Position numbers and translations under genes: made by a program. Below the pieces are notes generated by a model. The model worked only from the letters and a program-made list of their open reading frames with translations. It searched no databases and was not told the DNA's origin. Shown piece by piece: positions 18,205-26,380 of a stretch of 64,000 nt of DNA (the stretch's first letter is position 1; every line of letters begins with the position of its first letter). The stretch is taken from positions 310,001 to 374,000 of the forward strand of contig NZ_WNKF01000003.1 in assembly GCF_010119225.1 (NCBI RefSeq), written 5' to 3'. Source of the DNA: Cyclobacterium roseum (GTDB lineage: Bacteria; Bacteroidota; Bacteroidia; Cytophagales; Cyclobacteriaceae).

Positions 18205-19359
18205 TTAGGAGATAATTTTCCTCGGGATATCGTGCGGTAAGCGCGTCAATAGCTCGTAATTAACCTGTTGCGTAGATTCACCAAAGGAAGCGACTGTTAT
18301 TTCATTTCGTTTTTGCCGACCGATGATGACGACTTCATCCCTTTTTTGTATGTCTTTCAGATCCGTAACGTCTACCGAAATCGCATTCATGGTTACCGTA
18401 CCCACCACCGGGAGGATTTTTCCATGAATCAGTACCTTACCCAGGTTACTGAGATTTCGGCTAAACCCATGGCAGTATCCAATCGGTACCAGGGCGATGG
18501 TCATGTTTCGGGAAGCCATATAGCTGTTGCCATAGCCTACAAATTCACCCATTTTCACTTTTTTAATACTCATCACCTTGCTTTTCCAACTGATGAGTCT
18601 TTTGAGTGGATTTTTCATGTTGGGAGCCAATTGCTTGAATTTTAGCATGTACGTTTCCTGGCTCGGCCAGAAACCGTATTGCGCGATTCCAATCCGTACC
18701 ATGTCCATAATGGTTTCCGGATAGCTAAGGGAAGCTGCCGAACAGGCGGTATGGTATTTTTCAAAGTGGAGGCCTTTTTCCTGAAACCACTGTTTGAACT
18801 CCATGTATGTTTTAATCTGGCTTTTGATCCGGACAAAGTTGCCAATGCTCTCAGCTCCGGCATAATGGGTACAAAGTCCAGCCAGCTGCAGGTTTTCCCG
18901 GTTTTTTATCAGCATTTCAGCCACCTTTGTTCGTTCTTCCCATTCGAAGCCAGTCCTATGAAACCCCGTTTCCAATTCCACGTGGATTTTAGCCTTCTTA
19001 CCAAGGGAATTGCTGGCTTGAATGGCCGCTTGCAGGCGGTCCAGATCGAAGACATAAAAACTGATTTCATTTTCAATCAGGTAGGGGATGCTGTCATTGT
19101 CCACCATACCCATAATCATGATTTCACTATTTTTTGTGGAAGTAGTTTTTACGCGGATAGCCTCATCGGTACTGAAGGTACTGAAATGCCGAATGCCGGC
19201 ACTTTCAGCTATGTTAACGGTATTTTCAATACCATGCCCATAGGCGTTTCCCTTAACCACCGAAGAAATCGTCACATGCGAACCTACCTGGCTTCGAATG
19301 AACTTCAGGTTGTTTTTATAGGCACTTTTGCTGATTTCAATATAGGAGGTGTGAACCAT
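18205..19359 (-). CDS. alr: alanine racemase-family protein, divergent
   Basis: A 384-residue fold-type III PLP enzyme. The PLP lysine is K36 in VVKGNAYGHG, where most alanine racemases have KANAYGHG. The catalytic-Tyr region is VGYGNSY. Several usual motifs are altered: RPGIxLYG is RIGIAQYG, GYADG is GYCHG, and the MDQ-type active-site segment is TMNAI, replacing its Asp by Asn. Alr makes D-alanine for peptidoglycan; these changes leave open a different amino-acid substrate. Its start lies 4 bp after the stop of the M20 amidohydrolase gene, so the two are one operon. Confidence 0.8.
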   Translation of the reverse strand: MVHTSYIEISKSAYKNNLKFIRSQVGSHVTISSVVKGNAYGHGIENTVNIAESAGIRHFSTFSTDEAIRVKTTSTKNSEIMIMGMVDNDSIPYLIENEISFYVFDLDRLQAAIQASNSLGKKAKIHVELETGFHRTGFEWEERTKVAEMLIKNRENLQLAGLCTHYAGAESIGNFVRIKSQIKTYMEFKQWFQEKGLHFEKYHTACSAASLSYPETIMDMVRIGIAQYGFWPSQETYMLKFKQLAPNMKNPLKRLISWKSKVMSIKKVKMGEFVGYGNSYMASRNMTIALVPIGYCHGFSRNLSNLGKVLIHGKILPVVGTVTMNAISVDVTDLKDIQKRDEVVIIGRQKRNEITVASFGESTQQVNYELLTRLPHDIPRKIIS

Positions 19360-19363
19360 GTAA

Positions 19364-20497
19364 TTAGTGGTTTAATTTTTCGATGATTCGGTTGAAAATT
19401 GAAACGCCGGTGGCCATAATGTCGTCCGGAAAATCGTAATGGCCTTCGTGTAATTGAGGTTGATTTTTACCCGCCCCCAGTCCGAAAAGCAGGCTGTTGG
19501 TTTGGGAAGAAAATTTACCGAAATCCTCCGACCAGCGAAAGGGTGTCCGTATGTGTTTCGTTTTTAATTTCAGTTCCTTGGCGGCATCATTTACCAGTTC
19601 CCAGGGGACCGGGTCGTTTATCACCGCTTCAAATTCTTCGCAATAACTGATATCGTGCTCCAGTCCGTATTCATTAGAGATCAATGCCGCTAGTTTTTCA
19701 GCGTTACTGCTCAGTGATTTCATAGTTTGATTATCGAATGTGCGAAGAGTGGCCATCACCTGCGCCAGTCCAGGAGTGGTTCCGAAGGCAATCTCACCCA
19801 ATTGGGCATGAATAACCGTTACCAATGTAAATTCAGAAATGGTCTCGGTTAATTTTTCCATGCCAATAATCAATTTACACATGGCTTCTGCCGGACTAAG
19901 GCCATCTTCAGGATGCGCAGCGTGGCTTGTCTTCCCCTTGAGATTGATGGTGATTCCCTTAGAGGCGGCTGTGAATGCCCCTTTTTTCAGAACAATTTCG
20001 TTTTTCGGGTATCCGGGCAGATTATGCAAGGCAAAAGCAAAATCCGGTTGAATTTTCTTGAAATTTTCTGACTGGATCACTTGCTCGGAGCCCATACCCG
20101 TTTCTTCGGAAGGCTGAAATACGAGAACCACTTTCCCTTTGGATGGCCTTTTTTTAGCGAGGAGCATACCCAGCCCGCAAACGATGGCCATGTGCCCATC
20201 ATGCCCGCAAGTGTGTGATACTCCCGGGTTTTTGCTTTTATGGCGATGCTTTCCATTTTCTGGAATGGGCAATGCGTCCAGTTCGGCCCGGATCATGGTG
20301 GTAGGGCCTTTTGTTTTGCCTTTAAAAACGATTCCCAGCCCATAGGGCCCCAGATCTTCAATGATTTCATCTGGCTCCAGCTCTTTAAAAAACGCTTTTA
20401 TTAAGGCGGAAGTTTTCGCTTCTTTTCCGGAAACTTCAGGTGTTTGATGCAATTTTTTCCTAAATGCAGTTAATTTTTTTAACGCGTCAGCATTCAT
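19364..20497 (-). CDS. M20 family amidohydrolase/peptidase
   Basis: A 377-residue zinc-dependent amidohydrolase of the M20D (hippurate hydrolase/IAA-amino acid hydrolase) type. Metal-site motifs are visible: RAELDALPI, SHTCGHDGHMA (Cys and His ligands), VFQPSEETGMG (catalytic Glu), and a distal His in LHEGHYDF. The dimerisation domain sits at about 180-290 with KTSHAAHPEDG. Members remove N-acyl groups from amino acids or cleave small peptides; substrate not determined. It is the first gene of the pair with the alanine racemase. Confidence 0.9.
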   Translation of the reverse strand: MNADALKKLTAFRKKLHQTPEVSGKEAKTSALIKAFFKELEPDEIIEDLGPYGLGIVFKGKTKGPTTMIRAELDALPIPENGKHRHKSKNPGVSHTCGHDGHMAIVCGLGMLLAKKRPSKGKVVLVFQPSEETGMGSEQVIQSENFKKIQPDFAFALHNLPGYPKNEIVLKKGAFTAASKGITINLKGKTSHAAHPEDGLSPAEAMCKLIIGMEKLTETISEFTLVTVIHAQLGEIAFGTTPGLAQVMATLRTFDNQTMKSLSSNAEKLAALISNEYGLEHDISYCEEFEAVINDPVPWELVNDAAKELKLKTKHIRTPFRWSEDFGKFSSQTNSLLFGLGAGKNQPQLHEGHYDFPDDIMATGVSIFNRIIEKLNH

Positions 20498-20523
20498 AAT
20501 AAACCATTCAATTCGTTAATTTA

Positions 20524-21195
20524 CTACCGAAAAGAGAGCTCCCCCAACCAAAGGCTGGGATCGGGGCAATTAAATAAGTAGCTTTCTTTTTCGCTTTCGG
20601 AGCACACCCCCGGGTAATCGCCTTTTCTATTTCCCAGATCGTGGATAATCTGGAAGTGGACGTGAGGAGGCCAATGCCCGTTCTCTTTCGTCTGCCCCAA
20701 ATGTCCGATTTTTTCTCCGCTAAGAAAAATTTGTCCGGGTTTTAGCTGCTCCAGGTCTTTTTGACTAAGATGGCCATACAGGCTGTGTATCTTTTGTCCC
20801 CGCCAAAAGTGTTCCAGAATGACGGTGGGGCCATAATTTCCGAAACCGGCGTTGTCCTGAAAACTATGAACTTTCCCATCTAGCGGGCAAAAAACCGGTG
20901 TTGCTGCTGCTGTCCAAATATCGACTCCCAGATGAATGTTTCGGTAGCCGATGGAATTGTCAGCAAAGACCATGCTTCGTTGGTATATGGACCTGTTTTC
21001 GGCATAGCCGCCAATACCGTATTTTTTACCCTTACCGGCCAAGATTTCTGCCACAAATGACTCAAAGGCAAACGTGTCCATCAAATCAATTCGCTGCAAG
21101 GCCAAATTTCCTGCACTCATATCCAGGATGAGGCAGTTTTCACAAGTGAGCTCTTCTCCCATAATGGGAAAGAAATTATCCGATTGGATAGACAT
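20524..21195 (-). CDS. M23 family metallopeptidase (LytM-like)
   Basis: About 223 residues with a LytM-type domain: the zinc ligands are in NIHLGVDI (H, D) and PPHVHFQI (H-x-H), and the loop SLYGHLSQ is present. M23 enzymes cut peptidoglycan cross-links. No signal peptide is visible, which is unusual for a cell-wall enzyme and might mean a cytoplasmic or non-classically exported protein. ATG at 21195 is chosen; the frame opens at TTG 21222 but the intervening residues look non-conserved. It is 27 bp upstream of the M20 gene on the same strand. Confidence 0.85.
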   Translation of the reverse strand: MSIQSDNFFPIMGEELTCENCLILDMSAGNLALQRIDLMDTFAFESFVAEILAGKGKKYGIGGYAENRSIYQRSMVFADNSIGYRNIHLGVDIWTAAATPVFCPLDGKVHSFQDNAGFGNYGPTVILEHFWRGQKIHSLYGHLSQKDLEQLKPGQIFLSGEKIGHLGQTKENGHWPPHVHFQIIHDLGNRKGDYPGVCSESEKESYLFNCPDPSLWLGELSFR

Positions 21196-21338
21196 AATGA
21201 GTTGGCAACTGGTTACCGTCAAAAAACGGTTTCAATATAGGGATTTTGTGCGAGGAAATGGAAATCCAATGGTTTCCTTAGAGAAATGAATTGGTTCAGG
21301 CTATTGCTGCTAAGGGAATTAATATGCATTTTTAACGC

Positions 21339-22295
21339 ATGAATGCTACACCGGAAATTAACTCAGACAAAATAAGAGAAGCCAGAAAAAGAATCGATGC
21401 AATGGTGCATTGGACTCCTTTGATGCGTTCCTCCGCTATTGATAGACTGGCAGGATGCGAGCTGGTTTTTAAATGCGAAAATTTTCAAAAGGTAGGTGCT
21501 TTTAAAGCCAGAGGCGCGGCTAATGCTGTATTGAAGTTAGATCCCTCCCAACGAGTAAACGGTGTAGCCACCCACTCTTCCGGCAATCATGCGGCAGCAT
21601 TGGCGCGAGCGGCAACAGCGGCAGGTATCCCGGCGTTTATAGTCATGCCATCCAATGCTCCGGAAATAAAAAAACAAGCCGTAAAGGAGTATGGGGGGCA
21701 AATTTTTGAGTGCGAGCCCAACCTGCGGGCGCGGGAGGAGGGTCTGAAAAAGGTGGTGGATACCTATGGTGCCGTGTTTATCCCTCCGTACGACCATTGG
21801 GATGTGATCGAAGGGCAGGCAACCTGTGCCTTTGAAATTTTTGAAGAGGGCTTATCACTGGATGCACTACTAAGTCCGGTAGGGGGAGGAGGCTTACTGG
21901 CAGGTACGGCATTGTCGGCGCATGCCTTTGCACCAAATACGAAGGTGATCGGTGCAGAACCAGAAGGAGCGGACGACGCCAAAAGATCCTTTCTTGCTGG
22001 GCGGCGCATTCCTGTCGATCAACCGAAGACCGTAGCCGATGGATTGCTTACTTCATTGGGAGAAATTAATTTTGGAATCATATCACAGCACGTTACGGAT
22101 ATACTCACGGTCAGCGATGAAGAAATAATTGCCGCGATGAAACTGATTTATGAGCGGATGAAGCTGGTCATAGAGCCCAGTTGTGCGGTCCCTTTAGCGG
22201 CCGTATTGCGCAATAAATCGCGTTTCCAAAATCAAAAGGTGGGTATTATTTTGTCAGGAGGCAATGTTGATTTGGCTAACTTACCGTTTCGGTAA
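21339..22295 (+). CDS. fold-type II PLP enzyme: serine racemase or threonine/serine dehydratase
   Basis: A 318-residue PLP enzyme. The Schiff-base lysine is in GAFKARGA, the substrate loop is SSGNHAAALA, the phosphate-binding loop is GGGGLLAG, and the C-terminal segment is SGGNVD. There is no regulatory ACT domain, so it is of the short catabolic dehydratase/serine racemase type rather than biosynthetic IlvA. Reaction could be serine racemisation, or deamination of serine/threonine. It is divergent from the M23 gene and near a racemase and an amidohydrolase, suggesting local amino-acid processing; this is inference. Confidence 0.87.
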   Translation: MNATPEINSDKIREARKRIDAMVHWTPLMRSSAIDRLAGCELVFKCENFQKVGAFKARGAANAVLKLDPSQRVNGVATHSSGNHAAALARAATAAGIPAFIVMPSNAPEIKKQAVKEYGGQIFECEPNLRAREEGLKKVVDTYGAVFIPPYDHWDVIEGQATCAFEIFEEGLSLDALLSPVGGGGLLAGTALSAHAFAPNTKVIGAEPEGADDAKRSFLAGRRIPVDQPKTVADGLLTSLGEINFGIISQHVTDILTVSDEEIIAAMKLIYERMKLVIEPSCAVPLAAVLRNKSRFQNQKVGIILSGGNVDLANLPFR

Positions 22296-22328
22296 GTTGT
22301 TTTATTCGTTGGAAACCCCTAAAAGATA

Positions 22329-23477
22329 TCAGTTGGTATAGAGTTCTTGTAACTGGCTGATGGTGTAGTCTACTTCTTCCCGCGTATTGAATCGGCTGAA
22401 GGAAAATCGAACACATTCTCTTTCCGGGTCTGCACCAATGGATTGCAACACATGGGATCCCAGTCGGGCACCGCTGTTGCAAGCGGAACCGCCCGAGACG
22501 GATATTCCCTTCAGGTCCAGGTGAAACAGCAGCATGCCTCGGGTAGCTTCATTTGGAGGAAAGCTTACGCTTAATACCGTGTAAAGGCTTTGGGAAGAAT
22601 GTGCAGATAATCCATTGAAGGTTACCTGAGGTAGGACTTCCAAAATCCTGGAAGCAAAATAGTCTTTTAGCCCGGAAATGTATTGTTGATGCTGCTCCTG
22701 TTCCTCCTGAGCTAGCTCAAGGGCTTTTGCCATACCGATGATGGATGCGATGTTTTCCGTTCCTCCTCTCCTGTTCCGCTCCTGGGAACCTCCTTCTATA
22801 AAGGGAGGTAATTTTTTATTGGAATTGATATACAAAAAACCCACACCCTTGGGGCCATGAAATTTATGGGCAGAACCGGCGATGGCGTGGATGGACAGGC
22901 TTTGCAAGTCCAGTGGATAATGGCCCACTGTCTGCACCGTATCCGAATGAAAATAGGCTCCGTGCCGTTGGCAGGTTTCCGAAATGGTTTCCAGATCGTT
23001 CAGGTTACCGATTTCGTTATTGCCGTGCATAAGGGTTACCAGGGAGTTCGGCGTTTCCTGCAGTAATTGGTCCAGTTGTTCCAAATTGACTGCTCCTTCG
23101 GCTGAGACCTCGAGCAGGCGGCGTGGAATTTGGTGACGGCTCGCAGCATGTTCGGTCACGTGTAAGACGGCGTGATGCTCAAGTGGAGAGCTGATTATTT
23201 GTTGGATACCATAAGCAGGGATAGCTCCCCAGATGGCCGTATTGTCCGCTTCCGTTCCTCCCGATGTGAAGACGATTTCTCCCGGGTTGGCGTGTAGTAG
23301 GGCAGCGATTTTTTTCCGGGCTTTTTCCAGTTCCACCCTTGCATTTCGTCCATGGCTATGAGTGGAGGACGGATTGCCGAAATTATGGGTAAAGAAAGGC
23401 ATCATGGCTTCCAGCACCCGTTCGTCCATAGGAGTGGTGGCGGCATTGTCGAAATAGAGGGAAGGCATTGTAGCCAT
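22329..23477 (-). CDS. cysteine desulfurase (NifS/IscS-like)
   Basis: About 382 residues of aminotransferase class V. The N-terminus LYFDNAATTP, the PLP lysine in GSAHKFHGPKG and the mobile-loop Cys in SGGSACNSG are visible; the loop type groups it with class I desulfurases. It removes sulfur from cysteine for Fe-S clusters, tRNA thiolation or cofactors. Its start (ATG 23477, alternatively 23468) lies 7 bp after the glmM stop, so the two are cotranscribed. No iscU or suf genes are adjacent. It could also serve as a dedicated sulfur donor. Confidence 0.92.
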   Translation of the reverse strand: MATMPSLYFDNAATTPMDERVLEAMMPFFTHNFGNPSSTHSHGRNARVELEKARKKIAALLHANPGEIVFTSGGTEADNTAIWGAIPAYGIQQIISSPLEHHAVLHVTEHAASRHQIPRRLLEVSAEGAVNLEQLDQLLQETPNSLVTLMHGNNEIGNLNDLETISETCQRHGAYFHSDTVQTVGHYPLDLQSLSIHAIAGSAHKFHGPKGVGFLYINSNKKLPPFIEGGSQERNRRGGTENIASIIGMAKALELAQEEQEQHQQYISGLKDYFASRILEVLPQVTFNGLSAHSSQSLYTVLSVSFPPNEATRGMLLFHLDLKGISVSGGSACNSGARLGSHVLQSIGADPERECVRFSFSRFNTREEVDYTISQLQELYTN

Positions 23478-23484
23478 CGGGGAA

Positions 23485-24876
23485 TTAGTTTTTCTCAGCA
23501 ATTATTTCTTTGATGTCCAGCATGATTTTTTTGGCCAGATGTTCGGCTGTAGCGGCTGTTTCGGATTCCGAATAGATACGGATAATCGGTTCGGTATTGG
23601 ATTTTCTAAGGTGCACCCATTCTTTTTCGAATTCTATTTTCACCCCATCGATGGTATTGATAGGGAATTTCTGGTATTTCAATTGAATTTTCTCCAAAAT
23701 GCTGTCTACGTTGATGGCAGGGGTCAGCTCAATTTTGTTTTTGGAGATAAAATAATTGGGATAGCTGGCTCTGAGACGACTGGCAGATTTGCCAAATTTC
23801 GCCAAATGGGTGAGAAATAGGCCAATTCCAACCAGTGCGTCCCGCCCATAATGGGATTCCGGATAAATCACGCCTCCATTTCCTTCCCCTCCGATTATGG
23901 CATTGGAGGATTTCATCTGGGTCACCACATTTACTTCTCCAACAGCAGCAGCTTGATAGGTCCCTTCTCTTTTTTCGGTCACGTCTCGTAAGGCACGTGT
24001 GGAACTTAGGTTGGAAACGGTATTTCCTTTTTGGCAGGAAAGCACGTAATCCGCCACGGCTACCAGCGTGTATTCTTCTCCAAAAAAACTTCCATCTTCA
24101 TTCAGGAAGGCCAATCGGTCCACATCCGGATCTACCACGATGCCCAGGTCAAAATTTCCATTTTCCAACTTCAGGGAAATGTCCCGTAGGTGCTGAGGAA
24201 GGGGTTCCGGATTATGAGGAAAATCACCTGTAGGATCACAAAAAAGGCATTCTACCACTTCCACTCCCAGGGCTTTTAATAGCTGCGGAACTACCAGACC
24301 TCCGGTGGAGTTGACACAATCCACTACAATTTTAAACTTCCGGGCCGCAATGACTTCCGGATCTACCAGGGCCAAATCCAGGACATGCTGAATGTGAAAG
24401 TCAAGGTAATCCTCGTTTTTGCTATAATTTCCTAATTTCCGAACCTCGGCAAACTGATAATCATCCTGAGCTGCTTTTTCCAACACGTCTTGCCCTTCCC
24501 GTTCAGAAATGAATTCCCCCTGTTGGTTTAGTAACTTCAGTGCATTCCATTGAATGGGATTATGACTTGCCGTCACGATGATGCCTCCTCCGGCATTTTC
24601 CCTTGGTACGGCAAGTTCCACCGTAGGGGTGGTACTCAGGCCAAGGTCCACCACATCAATCCCCATTCCTAAGAGGGTTTGGGCCACCAGTTGAGCGACC
24701 ATCTCTCCGGATAACCGGGCATCTCTGCCGATTACTATTTTTTTCTTCTCGGAATTTTCCAATACCCAGGCCCCGTAGGCTGCGGAAAATTTTACAATAT
24801 CCAAGGGAGTCAGGCCCTCTCCGGGTTTGCCGCCTATGGTACCCCGTATTCCTGAAATTGATTTAATTAATGTCAC
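23485..24876 (-). CDS. glmM: phosphoglucosamine mutase
   Basis: A 463-residue alpha-D-phosphohexomutase. The phosphoserine loop VTASHNPIQWNALK and the metal-binding loop DPDVDRLA are clear, and the C-terminal phosphate-binding RKSNTEPIIRIY is present. GlmM converts glucosamine 6-phosphate to glucosamine 1-phosphate for UDP-GlcNAc and thus peptidoglycan and LPS. Bacteroidota enzymes of this subgroup are sometimes bifunctional for phosphomannose/phosphoglucose, so substrate range is less certain than family. Confidence 0.9.
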   Translation of the reverse strand: MTLIKSISGIRGTIGGKPGEGLTPLDIVKFSAAYGAWVLENSEKKKIVIGRDARLSGEMVAQLVAQTLLGMGIDVVDLGLSTTPTVELAVPRENAGGGIIVTASHNPIQWNALKLLNQQGEFISEREGQDVLEKAAQDDYQFAEVRKLGNYSKNEDYLDFHIQHVLDLALVDPEVIAARKFKIVVDCVNSTGGLVVPQLLKALGVEVVECLFCDPTGDFPHNPEPLPQHLRDISLKLENGNFDLGIVVDPDVDRLAFLNEDGSFFGEEYTLVAVADYVLSCQKGNTVSNLSSTRALRDVTEKREGTYQAAAVGEVNVVTQMKSSNAIIGGEGNGGVIYPESHYGRDALVGIGLFLTHLAKFGKSASRLRASYPNYFISKNKIELTPAINVDSILEKIQLKYQKFPINTIDGVKIEFEKEWVHLRKSNTEPIIRIYSESETAATAEHLAKKIMLDIKEIIAEKN

Positions 24877-24938
24877 AGAAAAGAATTTAAGAAAGCATGT
24901 ATAAAAGTGAGTTTATTTCCCCTGAAGGCCGCGGGTAA

Positions 24939-25169
24939 TTACTTAAACCGGGCCAGGACCTTGTCAACCTCATTGTCGGGGTTGCCACAGGAAGCATCGG
25001 GATCTACTTTTTTTCCGCAATACCCGCAGGTGCCACCGTCCTTGTTCAGGTAGGGGTTTTGGGAGGCACAGGTGCCCTTAAACTGCCCGTTTTTAAGGAA
25101 GATGATCCTTACGGACATCAAAATGAAAAAGATGGCCAGGAAAGCCAATGTTAAATATACGGTTGTCAT
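24939..25169 (-). CDS. small NqrM-like membrane protein with four-cysteine motif
   Basis: A 76-residue protein with one N-terminal membrane helix (about 3-24) followed by a short Cys-rich tail. It starts FKGTCASQ and has GTCGYCGKK and ASCGNPDN. This arrangement (helix, K-G-x-C, C-x-x-C, C) resembles NqrM (DUF539), which helps mature the Na+-NQR complex by delivering iron. No nqr genes are present in the window. A -7 element TAAATTTG at 25186-25193 precedes it. Family assignment is by pattern only. Confidence 0.65.
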   Translation of the reverse strand: MTTVYLTLAFLAIFFILMSVRIIFLKNGQFKGTCASQNPYLNKDGGTCGYCGKKVDPDASCGNPDNEVDKVLARFK

Positions 25170-25185
25170 ATCAAATATATTTCTG

Positions 25186-25193
25186 CAAATTTA
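25186..25193 (-). promoter_or_regulatory. -7 element for the NqrM-like gene
   Basis: TAAATTTG on the minus strand, 16 bp upstream of the ATG at 25169; a second match TATATTTG lies between it and the start. Confidence 0.4.
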
Positions 25194-25244
25194 CGTATTA
25201 CTTTCAAAACGTTCACACCTAATTTTAAGTTTCCTATCAATTTT

Positions 25245-26048
25245 ATGAATCCATCTGAAAAGAGGAAATCGCAGCTTGCCGCTTTCGATCGCTTAATGAC
25301 CATCATGGAAGAACTCAGAGAGCAGTGTCCCTGGGATCGAAAACAAACCATGGAAAGCCTGCGGCACCTGACCATTGAAGAAACCTTTGAGCTTTCCGAT
25401 GCTATACTGGACCGGGATCTGGAAGAGATCAAAAAGGAATTAGGGGATATTTTACTTCACATAGTGTTTTATGCGAAGATGGGAGACGAAAAGAATGCGT
25501 TTGATATCGGCCAGGTGATTCAACAGCTAAACGAAAAATTGATCCGAAGGCATCCACATATTTATGGGGATGCTGTGGCGGAGGATGAGGAGGCAGTCAA
25601 ACAGAATTGGGAGAAGATCAAACTGAAGGAGAAAGGAAACCAAAGTGTTCTTGGAGGAGTGCCCAGGTCGCTGCCAGCTTTAATCAAGGCCATGCGGATC
25701 CAGGAAAAAGCCAGAGGAGTAGGATTTGATTGGGAAAACAGGGGCCAGGTATGGGAGAAGGTGGACGAGGAACTACGTGAATTTAAAGAAACGCTGGATG
25801 CGATGGAAGACGGGCTTCCGGATAAAGAAGCAACCACCGCCGAATTTGGAGATTTACTTTTTTCCTTGATTAATTATGCCCGATACCTGGAAGTAAACCC
25901 GGAAGAAGCCTTGGAACGCACCAATAGAAAATTTATCCATCGGTTTCAATATTTGGAAGAAGCCGCAAAAAATGCCGGAAAATCCCTGGCAGATATGAGC
26001 CTGGCGGAGATGGATGTATACTGGGAAGCAGCTAAAAAAATGGAGTAA
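25245..26048 (+). CDS. mazG: nucleoside triphosphate pyrophosphohydrolase MazG
   Basis: A 267-residue tandem-domain MazG. Each half has the metal-binding all-alpha NTP-PPase pattern: CPWDRKQT and EETFELSDAI with ELGDILLHIVFYA in the first, EELREFKET and EFGDLLFSLINYARYL in the second. It hydrolyses NTPs to NMP and pyrophosphate, cleaning abnormal nucleotides and affecting ppGpp levels in E. coli. Length matches the long form. It borders the intergenic region with DnaA boxes. Confidence 0.94.
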   Translation: MNPSEKRKSQLAAFDRLMTIMEELREQCPWDRKQTMESLRHLTIEETFELSDAILDRDLEEIKKELGDILLHIVFYAKMGDEKNAFDIGQVIQQLNEKLIRRHPHIYGDAVAEDEEAVKQNWEKIKLKEKGNQSVLGGVPRSLPALIKAMRIQEKARGVGFDWENRGQVWEKVDEELREFKETLDAMEDGLPDKEATTAEFGDLLFSLINYARYLEVNPEEALERTNRKFIHRFQYLEEAAKNAGKSLADMSLAEMDVYWEAAKKME

Positions 26049-26380
26049 AAAGGGCATTTGGGAAATATAATTCCGGCAACCAGGTTATCCACCTCAAACG
26101 ACCTGTCAAAACCCTAATAAAATTTGGATACTCTTAGTTTATCCACAATTTAAGGTTTTTTTAAAACTTATAACATGCTATTAATGAGCCTGTTATTATC
26201 CCTTCGAAAGGGTGTGTGAATAACCTTCGTAAAATGTGGATAAAAAAAGCTTGATTTTTTCATTCATCAAATCCATTCAAATAAGAGGGTTTTTTGATGA
26301 ATTATTGCTTATTTTTCCGATCCGTTTTCCGCTGTTTTTTTAGGCTGAGATAGAATTAAATTTTGTACCGATCAGGAGCG
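26049..26380. other. candidate replication origin: AT-rich intergenic region with four DnaA boxes
   Basis: This 332-bp gene-free region holds two perfect DnaA boxes: TTATCCACA at 26139-26147 (plus) and its reverse TGTGGATAA at 26235-26243. There are also two one-mismatch boxes: TTATCCACC at 26085-26093 and TGTGAATAA (TTATTCACA) at 26215-26223. The flanking sequence at 26150-26185 and 26240-26340 is strongly AT-rich, and an inverted repeat ATTCATCAAA/TTTGATGAAT lies beyond the boxes. Clustered boxes in mixed orientation beside AT-rich DNA are what an oriC looks like. dnaA is not adjacent, as is usual in Bacteroidota. GC skew was not computed. Confidence 0.55.

Noticed and set aside
18679-19386. 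235-codon plus-strand reading frame over alr
   Set aside because: It is antisense to conserved PLP-enzyme motifs and has no signal, domain or promoter of its own.
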